Source: Solirubrobacteraceae bacterium (lineage in GTDB: Bacteria > Actinomycetota > Thermoleophilia > Solirubrobacterales > Solirubrobacteraceae). From it: a stretch of DNA of 64,000 nucleotides. The position numbers were made by a program, and so were the translations under genes. Numbering within the stretch: position 1 is the stretch's first letter; each line of letters starts with the position of its first letter. Shown here in pieces: positions 27,593 through 36,768 of this stretch. The notes beneath the pieces are model-generated. The model saw only the letters and a list, made by a program, of their open reading frames with translations, did no database searches and had not been told where the DNA came from. Location: contig JANWIP010000007.1 in the NCBI GenBank assembly GCA_025449845.1, forward strand, positions 62,001-126,000, read 5' to 3'.

Positions 27593-27606
27593 CCAGATAT
27601 TTCTGG
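27593..27606. promoter_or_regulatory. Palindrome upstream of the DUF2600 gene
   Basis: CCAGATATTTCTGG is a perfect dyad (CCAGA / TCTGG), extended outward by GTCC-AAGAAA and GGAC. It lies 28-41 bases before the TTG start, next to an AT-rich TATACG on the minus strand, so it overlaps the likely promoter and could be an operator. Confidence 0.45.
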
Positions 27607-27679
27607 ACGCTATCGATCGGATCGGTCGTTTTAGCCCGCTCTACAGGATTCTAATTGATCGTTGATTTCGATTAGACTA

Positions 27680-30196
27680 TTAGTCTTGCAGGCTGAGCGC
27701 AGGGCGTACTCGTGCAGCCAGGTATCCCGGTATCGCCACGATCGCCACCGCCACGGCAGTAACCACGACGAAGCTGCCGACGGCTACGAATGCTCCAATT
27801 GAAAACACAACAGGAAAGCCAGTGACAGTAGCCAACGCATGACTCAACAGAAGCTGGCCGTAGATGCCGAAGACAGCCCCGATCGAGCAACCGGCCCCGA
27901 GCAGCAGCGCGCTCTCCACCAGCAATGCCCGCCACAGCACAGCGCGACTGAAGCCGTCAACCTTCATATCGGCCAGCCTTGCACGTCGCTGCCAGATCAT
28001 CGCCCCCATTGCCGCGGCCATCGCAAGAATTGCGGCTATCAGTACCAGTGTGGCAATCTGTGTCAGACGCTCCAGGCCCTGACGACTTGCCTCCCGATGC
28101 CGCGTCTCGCGGTGCAGCGTGGTCTCAGCCGTGAGCCCCGAATGCGGCCCCAGCGCCTGCTGAACCTCACGACTTACAACCGCCGGGGAGACTCCTGGAG
28201 CAAGGACGATGTTGTAAGCACTGACGGCCCCGCTGCCCCATGCCCGTGCAAAATCCTGCGCGTTGACGATGATCGCCCCCGGAGACCAGCCAACGTTTGT
28301 GCTCAGTCCGGCGACGCGCAGCGTGGTGGGCCTTGGCGAAGGCAGCGTGAATACATCCCCCACCCGCAGATGATGTTCGTCTGCGATTGACTGCGAGACG
28401 ACCGCCCAGCCACCTTGGCGAATCCGGCTGGTTGCCAACGTCAGATTGCCGCTTACGAGCTGACTCCGGGGAATCGGCTGGACCGCCTCGCTTGGAGGGC
28501 CCAGCACCCATATGCGGCGATCTCCAAAATCTAGAAAGCCGCCACGATAGAAGCGCAGGGCCTGCACTCCCGGTATACGCCTCAGCGCAACAAGAGCACT
28601 CTGATGAAATGGAGTTGTGGCAAACAGATCGGCTGGATCAGCAGGAGAGACCCAGATATCCGCAATGCTGTTCAGATCCCTCGTAGCATTATCAAGCCCA
28701 TGCTGAAGATTGGCGCGGGCGCCTTGGATGGCTACGCTGCCGAGCACTGCGATGGCGCCGGTTGCCGCAATGGCCAGTGACCGTGCACGAGCTGGCTGTG
28801 AGCGCAACTCAAGCGTCGCGAGATAAGGCGCGGCGCCTTTGACTGGTCGTTGAAGACGATCAAAGACCAGCACCACGCCGTCCAACAAGGCGGGCAGGAG
28901 CAGCAGTAACGCCACTACCAAGCTCAGGATGCCAACGATTGCGGCCTGCGGCATCAGCAGCAGGATGATCGTAGTGACCGCCAGACATGCCAATCCACCA
29001 AGGAGGGCTCGCGTTGTCCCTCCATATCCGGTTCGCTCCGGAGCATGGCCAAGTGAAAGCGGGGAGAAGATATCCTTGCGCAGCGGAGCGAGCACTCCGA
29101 CGCACGCGGCCAACAGCCCCCCAGTGACCGCTAACGCTACGCTTTGCCAGGTGACAATGCGCTGAGAGCCAACGGCAAAGGCCGACAGAAGGTAGTCCGG
29201 ATTCTGACGAAAGAGCGCCAGTGAAAGGAGATCGCCAAGTGCCAGACCCACAAGTGCGGCGACGCCACCGAGAATCAGCCCGTCAAGCAGCAGCACCGCA
29301 ACGATCGTCCGGCGGGGATAGCCGTCCAACTGAAGATCTTCGACAAGCAGCCGACGCTGGGGGACCGTCAACAGGATCGCGTTGAATGCGAACAGAAAGC
29401 CCACCATGGCACTGATTGCCGAAAACAGCAGGGCCGACTGGTTGGCTGGTCCCGCCGCCTGGCTAAACAGTGTCGCGTCGAAGTTGGCCGGCCTGACATC
29501 GAGAGTACCAGCAGCCAGACGCGCCAGCCCTTCGTGCACTTCAGCATCGTGGCCCGCAATGGGCTTGACGAAGATCCTGCTCACACGACCTCTCAGACCC
29601 GCGAGCTTCTGAGCGTAGCTCAGCGGCGCGATTGCCACCGGACTGTCGACCAAGGGGCCGATGTCGCTGCGCAGCAGCTCCGCACCAAGAAAGCTGGCCA
29701 CTATCCGCCCACCAATCTGAAGATCCACCGGGCTTAGTGACAACAGTCCCATCGACTGTGCGATCGGCGCGGGCAACGCAAACGCCTGCTGGCGGGCAAG
29801 CTGGGTCGCGGTGAAATGGTGCAGCAACGGCCCCGCCAGGCTGGCGAAGTGAGGATCGGTGCCGATCAAGTTCACCGAGCGCTGGCCCTGCGGACCAAGC
29901 ACATTGGCGCGCACTTCCAGCACCGGCTCGGCCGCCTGGACCCCCGGCAAGCTTTGCACCTCGCCGAGCATCCGCTGATCAAAGCCATCTGGGCTGCGCC
30001 CCGCGAGCTGAAAGCGCATGTTCCCAACGATCCCCTTGGTGAGCTGCTGCACCGAGCCATCAAGGCTGGTGCTGGCGATCTGGGAGGCAAACAGCAAAGC
30101 AACCCCAACGGCGATCCCCGCCACGGCAAATAGCTCCTGCACGATGCGGGTGCGCAGACGCAAGCGGTAGAGCAAGAGAATGCTCGACAGCTTCAT
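27680..30196 (-). CDS. ABC transporter permease, FtsX/MacB-like, double-domain
   Basis: An 838-residue membrane protein with the layout of exporter permeases that contain two FtsX domains: an N-terminal helix (LFAVAGIAVGVALLFASQIA), a large extracytoplasmic domain, a helical core near residues 260-390, another helix pair, a second extracytoplasmic domain and three C-terminal helices (ATLVLIAAILAMAAAMGAMI to AVGSFVVVTAVAVAIVAIPG). It lies 68 bases after two ABC ATPase genes in the same operon. Such systems move lipids, lipoproteins or peptides or act as mechanotransmitters. Substrate unknown. An AGACTATTAGTCT dyad overlaps the stop codon and may help termination. Confidence 0.88.
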   Translation of the reverse strand: MKLSSILLLYRLRLRTRIVQELFAVAGIAVGVALLFASQIASTSLDGSVQQLTKGIVGNMRFQLAGRSPDGFDQRMLGEVQSLPGVQAAEPVLEVRANVLGPQGQRSVNLIGTDPHFASLAGPLLHHFTATQLARQQAFALPAPIAQSMGLLSLSPVDLQIGGRIVASFLGAELLRSDIGPLVDSPVAIAPLSYAQKLAGLRGRVSRIFVKPIAGHDAEVHEGLARLAAGTLDVRPANFDATLFSQAAGPANQSALLFSAISAMVGFLFAFNAILLTVPQRRLLVEDLQLDGYPRRTIVAVLLLDGLILGGVAALVGLALGDLLSLALFRQNPDYLLSAFAVGSQRIVTWQSVALAVTGGLLAACVGVLAPLRKDIFSPLSLGHAPERTGYGGTTRALLGGLACLAVTTIILLLMPQAAIVGILSLVVALLLLLPALLDGVVLVFDRLQRPVKGAAPYLATLELRSQPARARSLAIAATGAIAVLGSVAIQGARANLQHGLDNATRDLNSIADIWVSPADPADLFATTPFHQSALVALRRIPGVQALRFYRGGFLDFGDRRIWVLGPPSEAVQPIPRSQLVSGNLTLATSRIRQGGWAVVSQSIADEHHLRVGDVFTLPSPRPTTLRVAGLSTNVGWSPGAIIVNAQDFARAWGSGAVSAYNIVLAPGVSPAVVSREVQQALGPHSGLTAETTLHRETRHREASRQGLERLTQIATLVLIAAILAMAAAMGAMIWQRRARLADMKVDGFSRAVLWRALLVESALLLGAGCSIGAVFGIYGQLLLSHALATVTGFPVVFSIGAFVAVGSFVVVTAVAVAIVAIPGYLAARVRPALSLQD

Positions 30197-30264
30197 CCTC
30201 TCAAGACTCCTGTGCGGGTACGGGTCGTCGGGTTAGGTGCAGCCCATCAGTCGGGTATTGACCT

Positions 30265-30972
30265 TCAGCTGGCATCGACTGACACCAGCCGCGGCTCCGG
30301 CTCGTCGTCTCGCAATTGTCCGTCGCGCAACGTCAGCACACGATCGGCATAGCTTGCCGCCTGCGGATCGTGAGTCACGAGCACCACCGTCAGCTCGCGC
30401 TGGCGACAGACGCCAGCCAGCAGCTCAAGCACCTCTTGCCCGCGTCGGCTGTCCAGGCTGCCGGTGGGCTCATCGGCGAGGACCAGCTTCGGATCGGTGG
30501 ACAGCGCGCGGGCGATCATCACGCGCTGACGCTCGCCCATCGAGAGCTGATCGGAGCGATGATGCAGACGATCCTCAAGCCCCAGCGTGTCCATTAGAGG
30601 CGTCACCTGCTCGCGTGCCTCCCGGGCACGCACCCCCATTCCCATCAGCTTCAGCGCGGCGTTGTCGACCGCACTCACGCCCGGGGTCAAATTGAGCGTC
30701 TGACGCACGAACCCAAGCTCGCGCAGTCGATAGCGCGCCGCCTTCTGGTCAGAGAGCGCGGATATCTCATGACCGTCGAGCACTATCGAGCCGCTGTCCG
30801 GGCGCAGCAGTGCCGCGATCAGAAGCAACAGCGTGGACTTGCCCGATCCGCTGGGTCCGTATAGGGCAACCAGTTCGCCCTTGCGCACCTTCAGCGAGAC
30901 GCCGTCCACGGCATGCACAGGCTCGCTCTCACCGATGCGGTAGTGCTTGACGATCTCGTGCAGTTCGAGCAC
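30265..30972 (-). CDS. ABC transporter ATP-binding protein (LolD/MacB type)
   Basis: A 235-residue ATPase with Walker A ALYGPSGSGKSTLLLL, Q-loop GFVRQTLNLTPG, signature LSMGERQRVMIARAL (normally LSGGQ), Walker B KLVLADEPTGSLD and the H-loop VTHDP. Sequence and length are those of LolD/FtsE-like ATPases that pair with FtsX-type permeases. It is the second of two ATPases in the operon, eight bases after the other, and most likely powers the 838-residue permease. Confidence 0.92.
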   Translation of the reverse strand: MLELHEIVKHYRIGESEPVHAVDGVSLKVRKGELVALYGPSGSGKSTLLLLIAALLRPDSGSIVLDGHEISALSDQKAARYRLRELGFVRQTLNLTPGVSAVDNAALKLMGMGVRAREAREQVTPLMDTLGLEDRLHHRSDQLSMGERQRVMIARALSTDPKLVLADEPTGSLDSRRGQEVLELLAGVCRQRELTVVLVTHDPQAASYADRVLTLRDGQLRDDEPEPRLVSVDAS

Positions 30973-30979
30973 GACGCCT

Positions 30980-31738
30980 CTACGCGGACTGTTCGCGACT
31001 GCGCAACTGGATCACCTTGCCGGGGGGCTCCTCTTCGTCCTCCGGCAGCGGTTCTTCGGGCAACTGCGGCGGTGTTGAAAGGCGCCCACCACTTAGCGAG
31101 GCGATGTGGTGAGCACGCATCACCGCGGGCATGTCGGGAACCGTGATCAGTACCGCCATGCCTTCGTCGTCGGCCAGCGAGCGCAGCAGCTGTGTCACCT
31201 GCTCGCGCTCGATCACATCCAGATTCGCCGTCGGGTCGTCAACCAGCAATAGCTTCGGGGCGCGCACGATCCCGTGAGCGATCGAGACCAGCGAGCGCTC
31301 GCCGTCAGAGAGGCTTCCCCAATGCTGACCGGCACACTCGGACATCCCCACTCGCTCCAGCGCCTCTCTGGCCAGGCCGTAGGCATGGCGGCGACCGCGC
31401 TCGGCCAGCCGCGGCAGAGCCACGTAATCCATCATGCGCAGATCGCTCTTGGGGCCCGCACGTCTGACCCAGCCGATCCGCTCCAGCATTAGACGCGTGT
31501 GCTCGGCCTCGCGCAGCTTGGCCATATCGACGCCTTCAAAGCGCACTGTGCCCTGATCGGGCCGCTCCAGGCGCGCGGCGATCTTCAGCAATGTGGTCTT
31601 GCCCACGCCGCGTTTGCCCCATACGGCCACCAGCTGCCCAGCGCCTACTTCGAGCGTCACATCCTTGAGCACTCGCACACGGTGCGCTCCCCGTAGGTAG
31701 CTCTTGCCGACGCCTTCCAGCGAGAGCAGAGGCTTCAT
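30980..31738 (-). CDS. ABC transporter ATP-binding protein, divergent
   Basis: A 252-residue ATPase with Walker A VWGKRGVGKTTLLKIA, Q-loop region replaced by GWVRRAGPKSDLRMMDYV, signature LSDGERSLVSIAHGI, Walker B KLLLVDDPTANLD, where the catalytic Glu that normally follows is Asp, and no clear H-loop His (VLITVPDMPAV instead of THD). It may be a low-activity or regulatory ATPase partner. The C terminus has an acidic proline tail (EEPLPEDEEEPPGK). ATG 31738 follows the PadR stop by one base. Confidence 0.85.
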   Translation of the reverse strand: MKPLLSLEGVGKSYLRGAHRVRVLKDVTLEVGAGQLVAVWGKRGVGKTTLLKIAARLERPDQGTVRFEGVDMAKLREAEHTRLMLERIGWVRRAGPKSDLRMMDYVALPRLAERGRRHAYGLAREALERVGMSECAGQHWGSLSDGERSLVSIAHGIVRAPKLLLVDDPTANLDVIEREQVTQLLRSLADDEGMAVLITVPDMPAVMRAHHIASLSGGRLSTPPQLPEEPLPEDEEEPPGKVIQLRSREQSA

Positions 31739-31739
31739 C

Positions 31740-32288
31740 TCATGCTTCCCGCTGTCGGCGGCTCGCATCCTGGAAGCCCGCACCCATGTTCTCCAGCGAC
31801 TCTCGCACGCCCTGCAACCAGCCCAACCGTGACTCCCAGAACGCCAGCTCGGCATCTCTGACCATCACCATTACAAGCCCCGACCAGCGACTGGGGTCGG
31901 GAGGGCGAATCCGTTCAAAAGACTTCTTCAGCTCCTGCACCCGACCCAAGCACACCAACTCCTGGCCGTACACCAGCTCAATCATGCGCGGCAGGTTCTG
32001 CGGCTGGCACAGTGCGATCTTCATATGCAGCTCGTCACGCAGCGGCGGCGCCGAGGAGGAGGCGAACAGCCATTGCTCGAAGTGGCGTACGCCCTCTTCG
32101 GTGGCCTCATAGGAGGACTCCTCGCGCGCTCGCACCAGACCCTCCCGTTCCAGGCGGGCCAATGCGGAGTACACGTTGGAATCGACGAACTCAGCCGAGG
32201 ACAGGCGCTGGCGCAGTTTGGCCGTCAGCCTGTGAGCGGGGCTGGGCTCCTCGATGACTAATCCCAGTACGGCAATCTTTGCTGACAT
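31740..32288 (-). CDS. PadR-family transcriptional regulator
   Basis: A 182-residue winged-helix repressor: AVLGLVIEEPSPAHRLTAKL and VDSNVYSALARLEREGLVR match the PadR DNA-binding domain, followed by a helical dimerisation domain. It heads the operon with two ABC ATPases and the permease. PadR proteins often repress the exporter they are encoded with and respond to its substrate. Two palindromes upstream (32329-32386) are candidate operators. Confidence 0.88.
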   Translation of the reverse strand: MSAKIAVLGLVIEEPSPAHRLTAKLRQRLSSAEFVDSNVYSALARLEREGLVRAREESSYEATEEGVRHFEQWLFASSSAPPLRDELHMKIALCQPQNLPRMIELVYGQELVCLGRVQELKKSFERIRPPDPSRWSGLVMVMVRDAELAFWESRLGWLQGVRESLENMGAGFQDASRRQREA

Positions 32289-32328
32289 CTTTTTGTGCGC
32301 TCCCTCGCGGGGTCTTTACCAGGTCTTG

Positions 32329-32386
32329 GGACGGTACACCATCTACCGTCCCCGCGTGAGCTTAAGCTGAATGATTCAGATAAGCT
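32329..32386. promoter_or_regulatory. Two palindromes before the PadR/ABC operon
   Basis: GGACGGTA-N7-TACCGTCC (32329-32351) is an exact inverted repeat 41 bases before the PadR start. A second dyad at 32359-32386 nests AGCTTA/TAAGCT around CTGAAT-G-ATTCAG. Both lie where the operon promoter must be, which suits autoregulation by the PadR protein; binding is inference. Confidence 0.6.
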
Positions 32387-32484
32387 GTCATCTCGATCCG
32401 TGAGACAAGCCAGTAGATAAAGGCTAGCGTGGCTGGCTCATAGGCGGGTGTTGTGTTTCCAACACTGGCGGCCAGCGTCAGGAT

Positions 32485-33369
32485 CTACGTGATCCCCAGG
32501 CGATCCAGCAGGCCCTCATCGGTACGCCATTCGCGCCGTACCCTGACCCCCAGATCGAGGTGCACCTGGCCCTGCAGCTCCCTTTCGAGCTCCTTCCTCG
32601 CCGCGCGCCCCACCGCCTTGATCATGCGTCCTTGAGCGCCGATCACAATGCCTTTCTGGGACTCGCTCTCCACCCAGATCAGCGCCCTGATCCGCGTCAG
32701 ATCGGTCCTCGGGTACTCGATCTCCTCCACCATCACCTCGACCGCATGGGGCACCTCCTGGAAGGTGCGTCTGATCACCGCCTCCCTGATCAGCTCCGCC
32801 AGTAGGACCGCCTGCGGCTGATCTGAGTGTTCCGCGGGATCGAACATGAAAGGGCCTTCGGGCATCTGCGCCGCCACGTGCTCGACTAGCTCCATCACGC
32901 CCTCGCCGGTGCGTGCCGAGATCGGGAACACCTCCCCCACCCCCTCCAGCTCAGCAGCCTGCGTCAGCGCCTCTACGGTCTGCTTGCGACCCACCCGGTC
33001 GACCTTGTTGACCGCCACCGTCACCTGAGCCTTTGCCTGCGCCAATGTTGCCGCGATGAACCTGTCTCCCGGCCCTACGCCCTGTTCGCCTGAGACCACC
33101 AGCAACGCCGAGTCGGCATCCTTCAGCTCCTGCTGAACACGTCCCGCCATGCGCGTCGTGAGCGCGTCGCGCGGGCGCTGCACCCCCGGCAGATCCACCA
33201 GCACCAGCTGGCACTCGCCCCTTGTCCACACCCCGCGGATCGCCCGGCGCGTGGTCTGTGGACGGTCCGAGACGATCGCCACCTTGTCCCCCACCACCGC
33301 GTTTACCAGCGTTGACTTGCCCACGTTGGGGCGACCCGCAAGCGCTACGAACCCGCTGTGTGTGGTCAT
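32485..33369 (-). CDS. era: GTPase Era
   Basis: Ribosome-assembly GTPase that binds the 3' end of 16S rRNA. The 294-residue protein has G1 GRPNVGKSTLVN, G2/G3 TTRRAIRG and DLPGVQ, G4 NKVD, G5 SARTGEG, then the KH-type RNA-binding domain (REAVIRRTFQEVPHAVEVMV, ESQKGIVIGAQGRMIKAVG). ATGA overlap with ybeY upstream. The phoH-ybeY-era order is the classical one. Confidence 0.97.
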   Translation of the reverse strand: MTTHSGFVALAGRPNVGKSTLVNAVVGDKVAIVSDRPQTTRRAIRGVWTRGECQLVLVDLPGVQRPRDALTTRMAGRVQQELKDADSALLVVSGEQGVGPGDRFIAATLAQAKAQVTVAVNKVDRVGRKQTVEALTQAAELEGVGEVFPISARTGEGVMELVEHVAAQMPEGPFMFDPAEHSDQPQAVLLAELIREAVIRRTFQEVPHAVEVMVEEIEYPRTDLTRIRALIWVESESQKGIVIGAQGRMIKAVGRAARKELERELQGQVHLDLGVRVRREWRTDEGLLDRLGIT

Positions 33370-33938
33370 GAACGCGGGCTCTCCGCGTCCGCCTCGGGTG
33401 CAACCGGCGCAGGCGCGATGTCTCCATGGTCATCCAGCTGTGGGTCGATGATCTCCCAACGCAGGATCTCCGCCTGCACGGCCAGCATCTCACCCTCGTC
33501 GGTCTCGTGGTCCATCCCCACCAGGTGCAGTACACCGTGAACCACCGCCTCGCGCACGTCCTCGGTGTACTCCACACAGATCACCACGTCTCCCAGCTCG
33601 CGCGGGGCGGGCGGGGACAGCGGGGCGAGCGGGGACCCAATCATTGCCGCGTCGATGCCGTCGATCGGGAAGGACAACACGTCGGTCGGCCCGTGCTTTC
33701 CACGGTGTTCTGAGTTCAACACCGCTATCCGCTCGGCGTCCACGAACTCGATCGCCACGTGACCATCCTGCACACCCGCTGCCCCCGCCGCCACCGTACA
33801 CAGACGACTCATCTCCCGCAACGGCGGCGCCTCTGGGATGGACTGGGCGCCAATCACATCCAGCTCGATCCCTTGCAGCGCGCGGCCCACACCGAGCCGC
33901 CCTGAGCGGCTCTCCTCAAAACCAGCTTCCTCAGACAC
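33366..33938 (-). CDS. ybeY: rRNA maturation endoribonuclease YbeY
   Basis: Zinc-dependent endonuclease for 16S rRNA 3' processing. The 190-residue protein has the metal motif HGVLHLVGMDH (three His) preceded by GPTDVLSFP. An N-terminal extension of about 40 residues and a C-terminal acidic tail (APEADAESPRS) flank the domain. It lies between phoH and era and overlaps era by four bases. Confidence 0.95.
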   Translation of the reverse strand: MSEEAGFEESRSGRLGVGRALQGIELDVIGAQSIPEAPPLREMSRLCTVAAGAAGVQDGHVAIEFVDAERIAVLNSEHRGKHGPTDVLSFPIDGIDAAMIGSPLAPLSPPAPRELGDVVICVEYTEDVREAVVHGVLHLVGMDHETDEGEMLAVQAEILRWEIIDPQLDDHGDIAPAPVAPEADAESPRS

Positions 33939-33961
33939 CTCGACGACCTCGATTTCGCGTG

Positions 33962-34939
33962 CTACGCAAGCCGGCGATCGGCAGCGTGCAGCTCCGGGGC
34001 CTCACGACGGCCATGCTCGTCGTAGGCCTCCACAATGCGCTGCACCAGCTTGTGGCGCACGACGTCCTCGCCGCCGAAGCGCACGAACTCGATGCCCTCG
34101 ATCGCCTCCAGCACCTCCCCCACCACGACCAGGCCCGAGCGCTGCTCGCGGGGCAGGTCCACCTGGGTTACATCGCCTGTGACCACCATCCTCGAGCCGA
34201 AGCCCAGGCGCGTCAGGAACATCTTCATCTGCTCCGGTGTCGTGTTCTGCGCCTCGTCCAGGATCACGAAGGAGTCATTCAGCGTGCGCCCGCGCATGAA
34301 CGCCAGCGGCGCGATCTCGATCACGCCGCGCTCCAGGTGCTGGCTGACCTTCTCGGGGTCCAGCATGTCGTGCAACGCATCGAACAGCGGGCGCAGATAG
34401 GGATCGACCTTGGCCATCAGATCGCCCGGCAGGAAGCCCAGGCGCTCGCCCGCCTCCACCGCGGGGCGCGTCAGGATGATGCGGTTCACTTCGTTGCGCG
34501 ACAGCGCCGCCGCCGCCATCGCCACCGCCAGGAATGTCTTGCCCGTGCCGGCCGGGCCCACGCCGAACGTGATTGTCGATTTGCGGATGCAGTCCACGTA
34601 GCGCTTCTGGTTCACCGTCTTGGGGGCCACGCGCAGGCCGCGATGGCGCCACACCACGTCCTCCAGCACCTTCGCCGGGGACTCGTGCGCGTCCAGGGCG
34701 CCCGTCACCGCCGAGATGGTGCCAGGGCCGATCTCGTGGCCGCGCGCGATCAGGTCCGACAGCTCCTTCACGACACGCTCGCCTCCGCGCATCTCATCCT
34801 CTGAGCCCTCCAGCGTGAGCAGGTTGCCGCGCAGCCACACGCTGCACTCCAGATGCTCCTCCAGTGCGCGCAGCACCGTGTCCTGGCTGCCGGCCAGCTC
34901 AGCCGCAACGTCCCCCGGCAGCTCGATCTGGGTCCTCAT
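33962..34939 (-). CDS. PhoH-family ATPase
   Basis: A 325-residue protein from ATG 34939 with an N-terminal KH-like region and the PhoH core: Walker A GVGPAGTGKTFLAVAMA, ILTRPAVEAGERLGFLPGD, Walker B SFVILDEAQNTTPEQMKMFLTR and GDVTQVDLP. Thought to act in RNA metabolism together with YbeY, its neighbour. An upstream TTG start at 34978 would add 13 residues. Confidence 0.95.
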   Translation of the reverse strand: MRTQIELPGDVAAELAGSQDTVLRALEEHLECSVWLRGNLLTLEGSEDEMRGGERVVKELSDLIARGHEIGPGTISAVTGALDAHESPAKVLEDVVWRHRGLRVAPKTVNQKRYVDCIRKSTITFGVGPAGTGKTFLAVAMAAAALSRNEVNRIILTRPAVEAGERLGFLPGDLMAKVDPYLRPLFDALHDMLDPEKVSQHLERGVIEIAPLAFMRGRTLNDSFVILDEAQNTTPEQMKMFLTRLGFGSRMVVTGDVTQVDLPREQRSGLVVVGEVLEAIEGIEFVRFGGEDVVRHKLVQRIVEAYDEHGRREAPELHAADRRLA

Positions 34940-34981
34940 CGGTCGGGCGTCATCCTTGCCATGCCATCCCGCTGCCAAGCC

Positions 34982-35413
34982 TCATCCGCTGAGCGCCGCC
35001 TTCACGAGTCCCGACACGCGCTTGCCGTCGGCGCGGCCGTCCACGCTGGCCATCGCCAGCTTCATCGCCCCGCCCATGTCTCTCACCGACTCCGCTCCGC
35101 TCTGCTTCACCGCGTCCTGCACTATCTGCTCCAGCTCCGCATCGCTCAGCTCCGCTGGGAGGTAGCCGGCGATCAGCTGCGCCTCTTTCTCCTCGTTTTC
35201 TGCCAGGTCCTCGCGCCCCGCCTCGCGGTAGGCGCTCGCAGCCTCCACGCGGCGCTTGCGCTCGCGCCTGAGCACCGCCAACTCGTCGCTCGTGTCCTCC
35301 TTCGCCGCCTTCTGCAGCTCAGAGAGCACCAGGCGCAACGCGCCCACGCGCTCCTTGTCCCCGGCGCGCATCGCATCCTTCACGTCCGCGCTCACTTGCT
35401 CGGCTATCGCCAT
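34982..35413 (-). CDS. GatB/YqeY domain protein
   Basis: A 143-residue YqeY-type protein from ATG 35413: RAGDKERVGALRLVLSEL, REAGREDLAENEEKEAQLIAGYLP, VQDAVKQSGAESVRDMGGAMKLAM, DGKRVSGLVKAAL. Related to the tail domain of the GatB amidotransferase subunit and thought to bind tRNA; its exact function is unsettled. It stands between ndh and phoH on the same strand. Confidence 0.93.
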   Translation of the reverse strand: MAIAEQVSADVKDAMRAGDKERVGALRLVLSELQKAAKEDTSDELAVLRRERKRRVEAASAYREAGREDLAENEEKEAQLIAGYLPAELSDAELEQIVQDAVKQSGAESVRDMGGAMKLAMASVDGRADGKRVSGLVKAALSG

Positions 35414-35433
35414 CTCAAAGCAGGATACGCCGC

Positions 35434-36729
35434 TCAGGGCTCGTCGCTGTATTCGAGGGGTGTCCGGCTGCCCAGGCGGCCCGGATCGGAGGCGTCGCGG
35501 CCGAAGATCAGCGCCACGTTCCAGTCGACCAGCAGGCGCAGCTTGCGACCCAGGCCGGGCATCAGCAGCAGGTGATAGGTGCGCGCGATGAACCATGCGG
35601 GGAGGCCGCGCCAGCGCACGCCCGCGGTGATCGCCACAGCCTGATTGTGGCCCAGCTCTGCGACCACACCCAGGCTGCGCCAGCGGAAGGGCTTTTCCCT
35701 GCCGTTGCCGAGGGTTGCCGCAACGTTGCGGGCGACGCGACGGCCCTGGCGCAAGGCGTGCTGCGCCGTCGGCGGGCAGGGCCGGCCGCGATGGGCGGGG
35801 TCGGGCACCGCCGCGCAGTCGCCGATCGCCCATATTTGGCCGTGGTGGCCTTCTACGCGCATCTTGCTGTCGACCACGATGCGCCCGCCGCCCTCCAGAG
35901 GCAATCGCAGCCGGGCCACCTCGGCGGCGGGCTTCACGCCTGCCGTCCACACCACCGTGCGCGCCAGCACCCGCTGACCGTCTGAGAGCGTGGCCGAGCG
36001 GTTGCTGACCTCTCTAAGCGTCGTGTCTGTCAGAACCTCGATTCCCCGGCCCTCCAGCTCGCGCCGGGCGAACCTGGAGAGTCCTTTGGAGACCTCCCCC
36101 ATGATTCGCTCGCGCGCCTCCACCAGCACCCAGCGCATGCCCTGGGTGCGACAGCGCGGGTAGAGGTCGATTACTCGGGAGGCGAAGTCCTGCAGCTCCG
36201 CCAATCCCTCGACGCCCGCGTAGCCGGCGCCTACGAACACGAAGCCCAGGTAATCCGCCCGCTCGGCGGGGTCGTCCAGGGACTCCGCGATGTCAAGGCA
36301 GCTCAGCACCTGGTTGCGCAGCGCCGTGGCGTCGCTCAGCGACTTCAGTCCGATCGCGTGCTCCGCGAGTCCCGGAATCGGCAGCGTGCGCGACACCGAC
36401 CCCAGCGCCACCACCAGGCGATCGTAGGCGAGGATCACCTCCTCGCCATCGATGCGTCTCACTGTGAGCGTGCCCTTTGCCGGGTCCGCGCTGTGCGCCC
36501 TCCCGATCAGCAGATCGGTGTGCTTGAGCTGGGAGCGCAGCGGCACCACCACGTGCCTGGGGTCGAGCGTCGCTCCCGCGGCGCCTGGTAGGAGCGGGGT
36601 GTAGAGCATGAAGTTGGCATCGTTCACCAGCGTCACCCTCGCGCTGTGCGCCGGCAGCACGCGCTCCAACGCACGGGCAGCGTAGAAGCCGCCAAAACCG
36701 CCTCCCGCTATCACCACGTGCCAGGCCAT
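35434..36729 (-). CDS. Type II NADH dehydrogenase (NDH-2-like)
   Basis: Single-chain, non-proton-pumping NADH:quinone oxidoreductase at the membrane face. The 431-residue protein has FAD motif VVIAGGGFGGFYAARALE, LPGAAGATLDPRHVVVPLR, a second dinucleotide fold FVFVGAGYAGVEGLAELQD, IWAIGDCAAVPDP and the quinone-site stretch CPPTAQHALRQGRRVARN. A hydrophobic C-terminal segment (AWFIARTYHLLLMPGLG) could bind membrane. Divergent from the amidohydrolase across a gap with three phased repeats. Confidence 0.9.
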   Translation of the reverse strand: MAWHVVIAGGGFGGFYAARALERVLPAHSARVTLVNDANFMLYTPLLPGAAGATLDPRHVVVPLRSQLKHTDLLIGRAHSADPAKGTLTVRRIDGEEVILAYDRLVVALGSVSRTLPIPGLAEHAIGLKSLSDATALRNQVLSCLDIAESLDDPAERADYLGFVFVGAGYAGVEGLAELQDFASRVIDLYPRCRTQGMRWVLVEARERIMGEVSKGLSRFARRELEGRGIEVLTDTTLREVSNRSATLSDGQRVLARTVVWTAGVKPAAEVARLRLPLEGGGRIVVDSKMRVEGHHGQIWAIGDCAAVPDPAHRGRPCPPTAQHALRQGRRVARNVAATLGNGREKPFRWRSLGVVAELGHNQAVAITAGVRWRGLPAWFIARTYHLLLMPGLGRKLRLLVDWNVALIFGRDASDPGRLGSRTPLEYSDEP

Positions 36730-36768
36730 CTTGGCTTGAGCCTAGCCCCTTGAAACGGAAGAGGCCAA

